Positions 1 to 6,202 of a stretch of 13,621 bases of DNA are shown one piece after another. How positions within the stretch are numbered: position 1 is the stretch's first letter; every line of letters starts with the position of its first letter. The position numbers were made by a program, and so were the translations under genes. The stretch is from Gammaproteobacteria bacterium. Lineage in GTDB: Bacteria > Pseudomonadota > Gammaproteobacteria > Steroidobacterales > MnTg04. A model generated the notes under the pieces. It saw only the letters and a program-made list of their open reading frames with translations, had not been told where the DNA came from and ran no database searches. The stretch lies in NCBI GenBank assembly GCA_027297845.1, contig JAPUHG010000220.1:1-13621 (forward strand). Direction: 5' to 3'.

Positions 1-118
1 GCTGGCCACCATCCCTGACCAGGTGCACCTGTACAGTCTCGTATTCCACATCCTTCAAATTGAGCGCTATGCGAACCCGATAGGCAGAACTGCTGCGCCA
101 ATAAGTGTAAAGCTTCAT
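1..118 (-). CDS. maiA: Maleylacetoacetate isomerase, N-terminal fragment (cut by window edge)
   Basis: Reading down from the ATG at 118-116 gives 39 residues beginning MKLYTYWRSSSAYRVRIAL, then the window ends. The RSSSAYRVRIAL stretch (residues 8-19) matches the N-terminal thioredoxin-fold motif of zeta-class glutathione transferases (RSSCxxRVRIAL), the family that isomerises 4-maleylacetoacetate to 4-fumarylacetoacetate with glutathione as cofactor. The Cys of the animal SSC motif is Ser11 here, while the catalytic-region serines are kept. Its start codon overlaps the stop codon of the fumarylacetoacetate hydrolase gene (ATGA, 4 bp), so the two are probably translationally coupled. GGAA lies just before the ATG as a weak ribosome binding site. 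It is the last gene seen in the tyrosine degradation operon. About 170 more residues should lie outside the window. The cut is an artefact of the window, not a truncation. Confidence 0.88.
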   Translation of the reverse strand, partial: MKLYTYWRSSSAYRVRIALNLKDVEYETVQVHLVRDGGQ

Positions 119-1110
119 TTTTCCGGACCGCCATAGCGAACAATGGTCTGGTCGATGCTACCGAAGATACTTCGACCCTCACGATCCAGCATTTCAATCT
201 TTATGGTATCGCCAAAACTCATAAACGGCGTCGACGCCTTGCCGTTGGCGACGATCTCAAGCACGCGTTTTTCGGCCAGACAGGAAGCGCCGACCGATTC
301 ATCCTGGTTGGCAATGGTGCCGGAGCCGACAATGCATCCCGCAGCGAGCGGACGGGTAGTCGCCGCATGGGCTACCAGACGAGCGAAACTGAACTGCATA
401 TCCACACCGCATTCGGGCTGGCCAAACAAGGCGCCGTTATAATGCGTAAGCAGCGGCAAGTTGACTTTAGCCTCCGCCCAGGCGTCACCGAGCTCATCCG
501 GTGTTACCAATACCGGTGACAGGGCCGAACGCGGCTTGCTGATCACGAATCCAAAACCCTTACCCAATTCGTTGGGAATCAGGTTGCGCAAGGAGACATC
601 GTTGATCAGCCCAATCAATTGTATGTGAGCGAGCGCATCCTGCTCGGACACGCCCATGGGCACGTCGTCGGTTACAACAATTACTTCAGACTCGAAATCG
701 ATACCGGATTCTTCGCTGGCAACGACGACATCCTCGCGCGGAGCGAGAAAACCATCCGACACCGCCTGGTACATCAATGGGTCATCGAGAAAGCTCGGCG
801 GCATCTCGGCGCCACGCGCCCGCCTGACGCGTTCGACATGGGCGAGATACGCGCTGCCATCGACAAACTGGTAGGCGCGTGGCAATGGTGACGCCAGTTC
901 GCTGACCTCCAGCGACCGACTGCCGGCCAGGTCACCCGTGCAAAGAGCCTGGTAAACCTCGGCAAGCAATGGCGATTTTTGCTGCCAGTCATCGAGGGCA
1001 GCCTGCAGGGTCGCGGCGATATCGCCGGCCTCTACAAAACTCTTCAGATCCCGGTCAACTACAATCAGCGTGCCGTCCCGACCGCCCTTTTTCAATGACG
1101 CCAGCTTCAT
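115..1110 (-). CDS. fahA: Fumarylacetoacetate hydrolase family protein (fumarylacetoacetase)
   Basis: This 331-residue cytosolic enzyme is predicted to hydrolyse fumarylacetoacetate to fumarate and acetoacetate, the last step of tyrosine degradation. Sequence landmarks fit the FAH fold: the metal-binding pair in DFESEV (Glu140, Glu142), the NDVSLRN block with Asp171 as a further likely metal ligand, GKGFG (183-187) with the expected active-site Lys184, and GSGTI (262-266). Asp109/Asp110 in FLDDP is a candidate for the remaining ligand. Length matches the roughly 330-residue bacterial type rather than the 420-residue animal enzyme. The ATG at 1110 is preceded by GGGAGA about 9 bases upstream. 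It follows hmgA by 64 bp with no terminator visible, and its stop overlaps the maiA start. FAH-family members act on several related substrates, but the flanking hmgA and maiA make the fumarylacetoacetase role strong. Confidence 0.93.
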   Translation of the reverse strand: MKLASLKKGGRDGTLIVVDRDLKSFVEAGDIAATLQAALDDWQQKSPLLAEVYQALCTGDLAGSRSLEVSELASPLPRAYQFVDGSAYLAHVERVRRARGAEMPPSFLDDPLMYQAVSDGFLAPREDVVVASEESGIDFESEVIVVTDDVPMGVSEQDALAHIQLIGLINDVSLRNLIPNELGKGFGFVISKPRSALSPVLVTPDELGDAWAEAKVNLPLLTHYNGALFGQPECGVDMQFSFARLVAHAATTRPLAAGCIVGSGTIANQDESVGASCLAEKRVLEIVANGKASTPFMSFGDTIKIEMLDREGRSIFGSIDQTIVRYGGPEK

Positions 1111-1174
1111 TGATCTTTTCTCCCTGCGTTAGTGCAGCTTATTGGATTTGTTCACGGCCCGGTAGGGTCATCGC

Positions 1175-2296
1175 TTAGCTTTTCCAGGAATCGACATAGT
1201 CGGGCCATTCGATTCCATGCGCTTCGTCCGAGACAAACAGTTCGTCCCGGGCATCCAGCATCACCGCAACTTCGTTGGTGCCCTCCTCCGGTTGTTCAAA
1301 CGCTCTCTCCAGCGCCTTCGGGTGAGGTCCATGGGTGAAACCACAAGGATGCATGGTGATCATCCCCGGGTGAATATTATCACGCGAGAAGAATTCGCCC
1401 GCATGATAGAAAAGAACTTCATCGAAATCGTCATTGGCGTGGAAGAAAGGTATTTTCAATGCCCCCTTATCCGTTTCGAATGGTCTCGGCACAAAGGTGC
1501 AAATAATAAAGCGGTTTGCCATGAAGGTCGTATGTGCCGATGGCGGCAAGTGGTAACGGTGGCTTAGCAACGGGCGGATATCCCGCCAGTTGATCCGTAC
1601 GACGGCGAGATCGCCATGCCAGCCTACTGCATCCAGTGGATTATACGGATAGCGTATCTTGCTGATCTCACCACCGCGTTTAACCAGGATGGTCCATTCG
1701 TCGTCCGTTTGCTGCGCCTTGAACTGCTCGTTTATCTCAGGTACATCCAGCATCGCCGGATCGAAAATCGCGTGTGGTCCGAGGAGTCCTTTGTCGGGCA
1801 GCCGGTAGCTGTCATTGGTGGCTTCAATCAGCAATGCGCGAACCGGCTCGGAAACTTCCATTCGCCACATGGTACCGCGCGGGAGAATTATGTAATCCCC
1901 ATCGCGGAATTTCAGGTGGCCATAGTCACAAAAAAGATCACCGCTACCTTCGTGCACGAATATCAGTTCGTCACCGTCACTGTTCCTGGCCAGGTGATCC
2001 ATATTGGCGTCGAGCGACCAGTAGCGAAACTTTACCGCAGCGTTGTGCAACAAAGGCGTCGCTTCCCAGGGTGACGGACCGCTGTTTTCGAGCTTGGTCG
2101 TATCGAACGCCCGCGGGCGCAACGGCCCCTCAAAATCAGACCAGGCCGTGGGCGGACGTTTGTGATACATGTGCGTGGCCGGACCGTAAAATCCTTCTTT
2201 GCCAAGTTCACGTTCGAAGGTGCCCTCCGGCAGGTCGGCATGAGCCTGACGGGATGCGTTGCCTTCGACACGAGGCAGTGAAATCCATTTTTTCAT
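1175..2296 (-). CDS. hmgA: Homogentisate 1,2-dioxygenase (short form)
   Basis: This 373-residue protein is predicted to open the ring of homogentisate with O2 and Fe(II), giving maleylacetoacetate. Family signs are the YNPLDAVGWHGD segment (218-229) and the C-terminal metal region: FFH (His286), DDFDEVLFYHAGEFFS (289-304), MHP (His316) and THGPHP (His322, His325). By comparison with the characterised family, His286, an acidic residue at 292 or 293, and His322 are the likely iron ligands. It is about 60 residues shorter than the 430-440-residue human and Pseudomonas enzymes and resembles a shorter bacterial subgroup. An N-terminal cupin-like stretch around residues 110-160 is also visible (HEGSGDLFCDYG, GDYIILPRGTMW). 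The ATG at 2296 has AAGGA about 8 bases upstream. It lies 32 bp downstream of hppD and 64 bp upstream of fahA in the same operon. Confidence 0.92.
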   Translation of the reverse strand: MKKWISLPRVEGNASRQAHADLPEGTFERELGKEGFYGPATHMYHKRPPTAWSDFEGPLRPRAFDTTKLENSGPSPWEATPLLHNAAVKFRYWSLDANMDHLARNSDGDELIFVHEGSGDLFCDYGHLKFRDGDYIILPRGTMWRMEVSEPVRALLIEATNDSYRLPDKGLLGPHAIFDPAMLDVPEINEQFKAQQTDDEWTILVKRGGEISKIRYPYNPLDAVGWHGDLAVVRINWRDIRPLLSHRYHLPPSAHTTFMANRFIICTFVPRPFETDKGALKIPFFHANDDFDEVLFYHAGEFFSRDNIHPGMITMHPCGFTHGPHPKALERAFEQPEEGTNEVAVMLDARDELFVSDEAHGIEWPDYVDSWKS

Positions 2297-2328
2297 GATG
2301 GTTCCTTCCGAAGATCGACCGGGCGGGC

Positions 2329-3384
2329 TCAGATTACGCCGCGACGTTCCTGGTCGCGCTCGATGGAATCGAACAACGCCTGAAAATTACCCTCACCGAA
2401 TCCGTCGTTGCCCTTGCGCTGGATAATCTCGAAGAAAATCGGTCCGATGCAGGTCTGGGTGAAGATTTGCAGCAGCAGTTCCTTGCGAGTCTGTTTGTCG
2501 GCGTCGATCAGGATGCTGTTACGTTTCATGCGCTCAAGATCTTCATTGTGCTCCGGTATACGTTCGTCGACCATTTCAAAATAGGTGTCCGGCACACTGA
2601 GAAACTTGAGACCATTGGCGTGCAGGCCTTCCACGGTTGTGTAGATATCATCGGTGAACAACGCGATGTGCTGGATTCCCTCGCCCTGGTATTCATCCAG
2701 GTACTCCTGGATCTGCGATTTGCCGTCTGCCGACTCGTTGATCGGGATCCGCACCTGCCCATCCGGGCTGGTCATGGCCCTTGAATGCAGACCGGTTTTC
2801 GCACCCTTGATATCGAAATAGCGGATCTCACGGAAATTGAACAGCCGCTCGTAAAATTCGGCCCACTCGTCCATGTTGCCCGTATAGACATTGTGGGTCA
2901 GGTGGTCGACCAGGGTCAGCCCGAGGCCCTTCGGGTTCTGGTCGGCGCCGGCAATCGGCTGGTACTCATCCGCGAAAACCGATTGCTCGCCATATTTGTC
3001 GACCAGGTAAAGAATGCTGCCGCCAATTCCTTCTATGCACGGGATATCCAGCGCGATGGTCGCGCGCTTTTCGGTGAATGCCTGGGCGCCTTTTTCCAGG
3101 GTTGCCGCCAAAACAAAATCGGCGTCCTGAACCCGCATCGCAAAGCCACAGACACAGGGGCCATGAACAGCGGCGAAGTCCTTGGCGAAGCTACCGGGTT
3201 CGTCATTGATTAGAAAAACGCAATCGCCTTGTTTGTAGATGGTTATATTTTTGCTGCGATGCCTGGCCACGGGACTGAACCCAAATTGACCGAAAAGATT
3301 TTCCAATACTGTGGCATCGGGGGCGGCAAATTCCACGAAATCAAACCCATCAATGCCCATCGGATTTTCGAACTGGTCGCTCAT
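2329..3384 (-). CDS. hppD: 4-Hydroxyphenylpyruvate dioxygenase
   Basis: This 351-residue non-haem Fe(II) enzyme converts 4-hydroxyphenylpyruvate and O2 to homogentisate and CO2. Two vicinal-oxygen-chelate halves are visible. The C-terminal one carries the three iron ligands of the family: His161 in VDHLTHNVY, His239 in GIQHIALFT and Glu319 in IFFEIIQRKG. The GFGEGNFQALF segment (328-338) matches the C-terminal helix region that closes the active site. I chose the ATG at 3384 because AGGAG sits 6 bases upstream and the protein then begins MSDQFENPMGIDGFDF, as expected; an in-frame ATG at 3420 would add 12 unrelated residues and place the ribosome binding site inside the gene. It is the first gene of the tyrosine operon, reading away from the marR gene across a 148-bp promoter region. 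Confidence 0.96.
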   Translation of the reverse strand: MSDQFENPMGIDGFDFVEFAAPDATVLENLFGQFGFSPVARHRSKNITIYKQGDCVFLINDEPGSFAKDFAAVHGPCVCGFAMRVQDADFVLAATLEKGAQAFTEKRATIALDIPCIEGIGGSILYLVDKYGEQSVFADEYQPIAGADQNPKGLGLTLVDHLTHNVYTGNMDEWAEFYERLFNFREIRYFDIKGAKTGLHSRAMTSPDGQVRIPINESADGKSQIQEYLDEYQGEGIQHIALFTDDIYTTVEGLHANGLKFLSVPDTYFEMVDERIPEHNEDLERMKRNSILIDADKQTRKELLLQIFTQTCIGPIFFEIIQRKGNDGFGEGNFQALFDSIERDQERRGVI

Positions 3385-3441
3385 GTTTTTCTCCTGAACA
3401 GACGAAAACCAGGCCGGCAATATTCCCGCAAACCAACAATC

Positions 3442-3470
3442 TTGCCTTTGCGCCGGGTCTGGTATAAATT
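3442..3470 (+). promoter_or_regulatory. Possible weak promoter of the MarR-family regulator gene
   Basis: TTGCCT (3442-3447), 17 bases, then TAAATT (3465-3470) is the best plus-strand candidate; TATAAA at 3463-3468 with a 15-base spacer is an alternative. Either would put the start at the GTTACA-GA-TGTAAC dyad, which would allow self-repression. The match is only fair. Confidence 0.35.
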
Positions 3471-3471
3471 A

Positions 3472-3485
3472 GTTACAGATGTAAC
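3472..3485. promoter_or_regulatory. Perfect inverted repeat, probable operator of the MarR-family regulator
   Basis: GTTACAGATGTAAC is a 14-bp dyad with 6-bp arms (GTTACA / TGTAAC) around a GA centre, embedded in AT-rich sequence between the divergent hppD and marR genes. It lies directly downstream of the minus-strand -10 box at 3492-3487, where transcription of hppD would begin, and also downstream of the possible plus-strand -10 for marR. A dimeric winged-helix repressor bound here would block both promoters. The dyad is seen directly; the link to this regulator is inferred from position. Confidence 0.7.
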
Positions 3486-3486
3486 G

Positions 3487-3514
3487 ATTATACGCCTGAT
3501 TGTCATTTACGCAA
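3487..3514 (-). promoter_or_regulatory. Predicted sigma-70 promoter of the hppD-hmgA-fahA-maiA operon
   Basis: On the minus strand a perfect TATAAT (3492-3487) is preceded, after 16 bases, by TTGCGT (3514-3509), which matches the -35 consensus only in its first three bases. The predicted start near 3480 falls inside the GTTACA-GA-TGTAAC dyad, giving a leader of about 95 nt to the hppD ATG. No other minus-strand -10 of this quality is visible in the gap. Confidence 0.6.
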
Positions 3515-3532
3515 AGCATGAGTGGCCCTGAC

Positions 3533-3991
3533 ATGGAAAACTCCGAGCTCCTGAAACTGGAAGAATTTCTGCCCTATCGCTTGTCCGTGCTATCCAATAC
3601 GGTCAGCCGCGGAATTTCGGCCGCCTACGTGGATCGGTTCGGTCTGAGCATCAGGGAGTGGCGAATCATCGCTGTCCTGGGGCGTTTCCCGGGTCTGTCC
3701 GCCGCCGATATCGTCAAGCGAACCGAAATGGACAAGGTGGCTGTCAGCCGTGCGGTTGCCCGGCTGATCGGTGATGGGCGCCTGGAGAGGAGTTTGTCGG
3801 ATGCAGACAAGCGCCGCTCGGTGCTGGTGCTTAGCGGCGAAGGCAAACGTCTGTATGACCAGATCTCGCCAATGGCGAAAAATTACGAGGAACGATTGCT
3901 GAAGTGTCTCGGCAGCGAAGACCAGGACAGGCTGTCGGACATACTCGATAATCTGCAAAAACAGGCTATCGCGCTGCGCCCGTCAAGCTGA
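3533..3991 (+). CDS. MarR-family transcriptional regulator
   Basis: The protein has 152 residues from the ATG at 3533. It shows the MarR layout: a helical N-terminus for dimerisation, a winged helix-turn-helix from about residue 40 to 105 (IREWRIIAVLGRFPG, then SAADIVKRTEMDKVAVSRAVARL as the DNA-reading helices), the wing motif DADKRRSVLVLS (90-101), and a C-terminal dimer helix. Such proteins usually repress nearby genes and release DNA on binding a small aromatic or phenolic ligand. It is divergent from the tyrosine operon, with a perfect dyad between them, so control of that operon and of itself is the simplest reading; homogentisate or 4-hydroxyphenylpyruvate would be logical ligands, but nothing in the sequence shows this. 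Start choice is uncertain: ATG 3518 (157 residues) and TTG 3500 (163) are in frame. GAGTGG 7 bases before 3533 favours the shortest form, and the TTG start would overlap the predicted hppD -35 region. Confidence 0.9.
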   Translation: MENSELLKLEEFLPYRLSVLSNTVSRGISAAYVDRFGLSIREWRIIAVLGRFPGLSAADIVKRTEMDKVAVSRAVARLIGDGRLERSLSDADKRRSVLVLSGEGKRLYDQISPMAKNYEERLLKCLGSEDQDRLSDILDNLQKQAIALRPSS

Positions 3992-4043
3992 TTTTGCCGC
4001 ATGTCGCCAAGATTCACGATCTGCGCAAGAGCCTGGCAGGTTA

Positions 4044-4880
4044 TTAGAGTTCGGTGCGGACATCGAGTAACTCAGGGAACAGTCGCTGCTCCAGCCCCTT
4101 GCGCAAAAAATTGACGCCCGAGGAGCCACCGGTCCCCATGCGGTAGCCGATGATTCGCTCGACGGTTTTCACGTGGCGGAACCGCCACAGCTGGAAGTTC
4201 TCTTCGAGATCCACCAGTTTTTCCGCCATGTCATAGGCGTCCCAGTATTTTTGCGGATCCAAGTAAATAATCTTGAACGCGTCGATTACCCGCGGATGCC
4301 CATCGCGCGTCACCGACCAGTCCCGGTCGATAACCTCATCTGGCAAATCGAAACCTTGCCGATGCAACAACAGCAAGAATTCTTCATAAAGACTCGGGTT
4401 CTCCAACACTCGCATTAGATCCCCATAGGCCTTCTGATCGTGTGAAAAAACACTGAGATAGTCTTTATTCTTGTTGCCGAGCAGGAATTCCAGCTTGCGA
4501 AACTGATAGGACTGGAAACCCGAGGCGTGACCCAGCGAGTCCCTGAATTGCAGATATTCGCTCGGTGTCAACGTCTCCAGAACCGCCCACTGATTAAATA
4601 ACTGCGCCTGCACATGCTTGACTCGGCTCAGTATTTTAAAACAGCGATCCAGTCTGTCCTGTTGCAAGAACCCGATAGCCGCCTCCAGTTCATGCAACAT
4701 CAGCTTCATCCACAATTCAGACGTCTGGTGCTGAATGATGAACAGCATCTCGTCGTGGTGCGGCGGCTTCGAGGCCGGAATCTGAGCCTGCAGAATTTTG
4801 TCCAGCTGCAGGTAATCCCCGTAGGTGATTTCACCCGCCAGGTCTTTGTGTATGCCTTCTTCCAGTTCGCGACGACCCAT
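4044..4880 (-). CDS. kynA: Tryptophan 2,3-dioxygenase
   Basis: This 278-residue haem enzyme oxidises L-tryptophan to N-formylkynurenine, the first step of the kynurenine route. Diagnostic features are FIIQHQTSELWMKL with substrate-contacting His51, QFRDSLGHASGFQS with Arg113, and WRFRHVKTVERIIGYRMGTGG with haem ligand His236 and Thr250; the protein ends in the family's FPELLDVRT tail. All-helical and soluble, it is expected to form a tetramer. The ATG at 4880 is chosen because GGGGAG lies about 8 bases upstream and length matches the family; an in-frame ATG at 4940 would add 20 residues encoded across the promoter. The gene stands alone: it converges on marR with a 52-bp gap, and no kynurenine formamidase or kynureninase gene is in the window. 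Confidence 0.96.
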   Translation of the reverse strand: MGRRELEEGIHKDLAGEITYGDYLQLDKILQAQIPASKPPHHDEMLFIIQHQTSELWMKLMLHELEAAIGFLQQDRLDRCFKILSRVKHVQAQLFNQWAVLETLTPSEYLQFRDSLGHASGFQSYQFRKLEFLLGNKNKDYLSVFSHDQKAYGDLMRVLENPSLYEEFLLLLHRQGFDLPDEVIDRDWSVTRDGHPRVIDAFKIIYLDPQKYWDAYDMAEKLVDLEENFQLWRFRHVKTVERIIGYRMGTGGSSGVNFLRKGLEQRLFPELLDVRTEL

Positions 4881-4918
4881 GGTCGGTCTCCCCTGCCGAG
4901 TAGCGTAAGACGCAGGTA

Positions 4919-4931
4919 GTGATTCTATCAC
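4919..4931. promoter_or_regulatory. 13-bp dyad over the kynA -10 box, possible operator
   Basis: GTGATTCTATCAC has 5-bp arms (GTGAT / ATCAC) around TCT and covers the predicted kynA -10 hexamer completely. It is not the same motif as the GTTACA-GA-TGTAAC dyad upstream of hppD, so if it is a binding site it probably serves another regulator. Dyads of this length arise by chance, and its position is the main support. Confidence 0.4.
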
Positions 4932-4950
4932 CGCCCCCACGCTTTGGCAG
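4922..4950 (-). promoter_or_regulatory. Predicted kynA promoter
   Basis: On the minus strand CTGCCA (4950-4945), 17 bases, then TAGAAT (4927-4922) gives a plausible sigma-70 promoter with a start near 4914 and a leader of about 35 nt to the kynA ATG at 4880. The -10 box matches five of six consensus bases and the -35 box four of six. Confidence 0.55.
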
Positions 4951-5006
4951 TTTCATTTGCCCATCACACTGTGCGGCAGCCAGTCTGCTTTGACCGCCCG
5001 TTGTTG

Positions 5007-5012
5007 TATAAT
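5007..5012 (+). promoter_or_regulatory. -10 box of the predicted pdhABC promoter
   Basis: A perfect TATAAT stands 110 bp before the pdhA start. No good -35 hexamer is found at 16-18 bases (TCTGCT at 17); TTGACC at 4990-4995 is only 11 bases away. The promoter may therefore need an activator. The predicted start near 5019 gives a leader of about 104 nt. Confidence 0.5.
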
Positions 5013-5077
5013 GCCGCGCACCGTAAAGCCGCTTGGCTGTAGAGCCGATCAGGCGCCTGGCCGGAATGGATATACTG

Positions 5078-5104
5078 CGCCGGGCCTCCAATGGAGGTCC
5101 GGCG
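5078..5104 (+). promoter_or_regulatory. Strong hairpin in the pdhA leader, attenuator-like
   Basis: CGCCGGGCCTCC (5078-5089) pairs with GGAGGTCCGGCG (5093-5104) over 12 bp with one G-U pair and an AAT loop, followed by TTTGTT. The pdhA ribosome binding site GAGGAA (5113-5118) begins 8 bases later. The left arm itself contains CCTCC, which could pair with a Shine-Dalgarno sequence. It could act as a partial terminator, an RNA stabiliser or a control on translation. The hairpin is seen directly; a regulatory role is inferred. A smaller stem (TTGGCT / AGCCGA, 5033-5038 with 5043-5048) and the palindrome CAGGCGCCTG (5050-5059) lie upstream in the same leader. Confidence 0.55.
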
Positions 5105-5122
5105 TTTGTTACGAGGAACAGA

Positions 5123-6202
5123 ATGAAAACGATCGCCAAATTCAGTATCGAGTACGTTCGGTTTATCGAGCCGGACGGCAAACCGGCCGCCGAATTGCCG
5201 GATTTCGCCAGCGACCCGGATGCAATGCTCAAAATGTACAAACTCATGGTGCTGACCCGCGCATTCGATACCAAGGCCGTCAATCTTCAGCGTACTGGCA
5301 AGCTTGGCACCTACGCTTCCTGCCTCGGGCACGAAGCCGCGCACGTCGGCACCGGCGCTGCCATGCGGCCGGAAGATTGCCTGGCGCCCATGTATCGCGA
5401 GTACGGTATTCAGTTCTGGCGCGGGGTTCGGATGAGCGATGTGCTGTTGTATTGGGGTGGTGATGAGCGTGGCAATGATTACAGCAACGCGCCTCATGAT
5501 TTCGCGTGGTGCGTTCCGATCGCAACGCAATTCATGCATGCGGCGGGTGCAGCCAACGCCTTCAAGCTGCGTGGTGAGAAGCGTTGTGCACTTGCCGTGA
5601 TTGGAGACGGCGGCACCTCGGAGGGGGCCTTTTACGAAGCCATGAATTTTGCCGGCGTGCGCAAGTTGCCCGTCGTATTCTTGACCGTGAATAACAAATG
5701 GGCCATATCGGTCCCGCTGCATTTACAGACGGCCTGCGAAACCCTGGCCCAGAAAGGTTTTGCCGCGGGGATCCCGGGTATCCAGGTCGATGGTAACGAT
5801 GTAATTGCCGTGCGCCACGTGGTCGAGCAGGCGCTGGAGCGCGCGCGTAAAGGCGATGGGCCGACCCTGATCGAGGTCATGACATACCGGCTCAGCGATC
5901 ACACGACCGCTGATGACGCCAGCCGTTATCGTGATCAAAAGGAGGTCGATGAGGCCTGGCAACTGGAGCCGATGATCCGCACGCGAAAATATCTGGCCAG
6001 GATCGGCGCCTGGGACGACAAAAAGGAAAAGGCCTGGCTAAAAGAATGTGGTTGCCAGGTCGATGAAGCGGTCGAGGAATATCTCAACACGCCGAAAAAC
6101 ACGCCCGAATCCAGGTTTGATTATATGTACGCTGAACTCCCCGAAGCGCTGGAAGAACAGCGCGAGATTGCTGCCCATTATTTCGGCAAGGGAGGTCATT
6201 GA
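5123..6202 (+). CDS. pdhA: Pyruvate dehydrogenase E1 component, alpha subunit
   Basis: This is the 359-residue alpha half of a heterotetrameric, thiamine-diphosphate 2-oxoacid dehydrogenase E1, which decarboxylates the 2-oxoacid and passes the acyl group to lipoyl-E2. The ThDP/Mg motif is clear: GDGGTSEG at 161-168 and NN at 190-191. His260 in SDHTTADDASRYR is the conserved active-site-loop histidine. LGTYASCLGHEA and SDHTTADDA resemble the acetyl-transferring (pyruvate) type more than the branched-chain type (which has HSTSDD), so pyruvate is preferred as substrate, though a branched-chain role is not excluded. The ATG at 5123 has GAGGAA 4-5 bases upstream; the frame stays open upstream to a TTG at 5033, but those codons lie in the hairpin-rich leader. 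The stop overlaps the pdhB start by one base (TGATG), indicating coupling. Confidence 0.85.
   Translation: MKTIAKFSIEYVRFIEPDGKPAAELPDFASDPDAMLKMYKLMVLTRAFDTKAVNLQRTGKLGTYASCLGHEAAHVGTGAAMRPEDCLAPMYREYGIQFWRGVRMSDVLLYWGGDERGNDYSNAPHDFAWCVPIATQFMHAAGAANAFKLRGEKRCALAVIGDGGTSEGAFYEAMNFAGVRKLPVVFLTVNNKWAISVPLHLQTACETLAQKGFAAGIPGIQVDGNDVIAVRHVVEQALERARKGDGPTLIEVMTYRLSDHTTADDASRYRDQKEVDEAWQLEPMIRTRKYLARIGAWDDKKEKAWLKECGCQVDEAVEEYLNTPKNTPESRFDYMYAELPEALEEQREIAAHYFGKGGH

Noticed and set aside
1774..2298. Plus-strand open frame of 174 codons opposite hmgA
   Set aside because: It runs antisense to the dioxygenase; the translation is rich in Arg, Cys and Trp with no domain.
3992..4043. Gap between convergent marR and kynA searched for a shared terminator
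   Set aside because: No stem with a T-tract on either strand was found in these 52 bp.
5033..5122. Upstream extension of pdhA to a TTG start (30 extra residues)
   Set aside because: The region is the hairpin-bearing leader; a good ribosome binding site precedes the ATG at 5123 and the protein then starts where family members do.
4964..5722. Long minus-strand open frame (252 codons) opposite pdhA and its promoter
   Set aside because: It lies antisense to a gene with clear family motifs, has no recognisable domain and no ribosome binding site; it reflects the base composition of the opposite strand.
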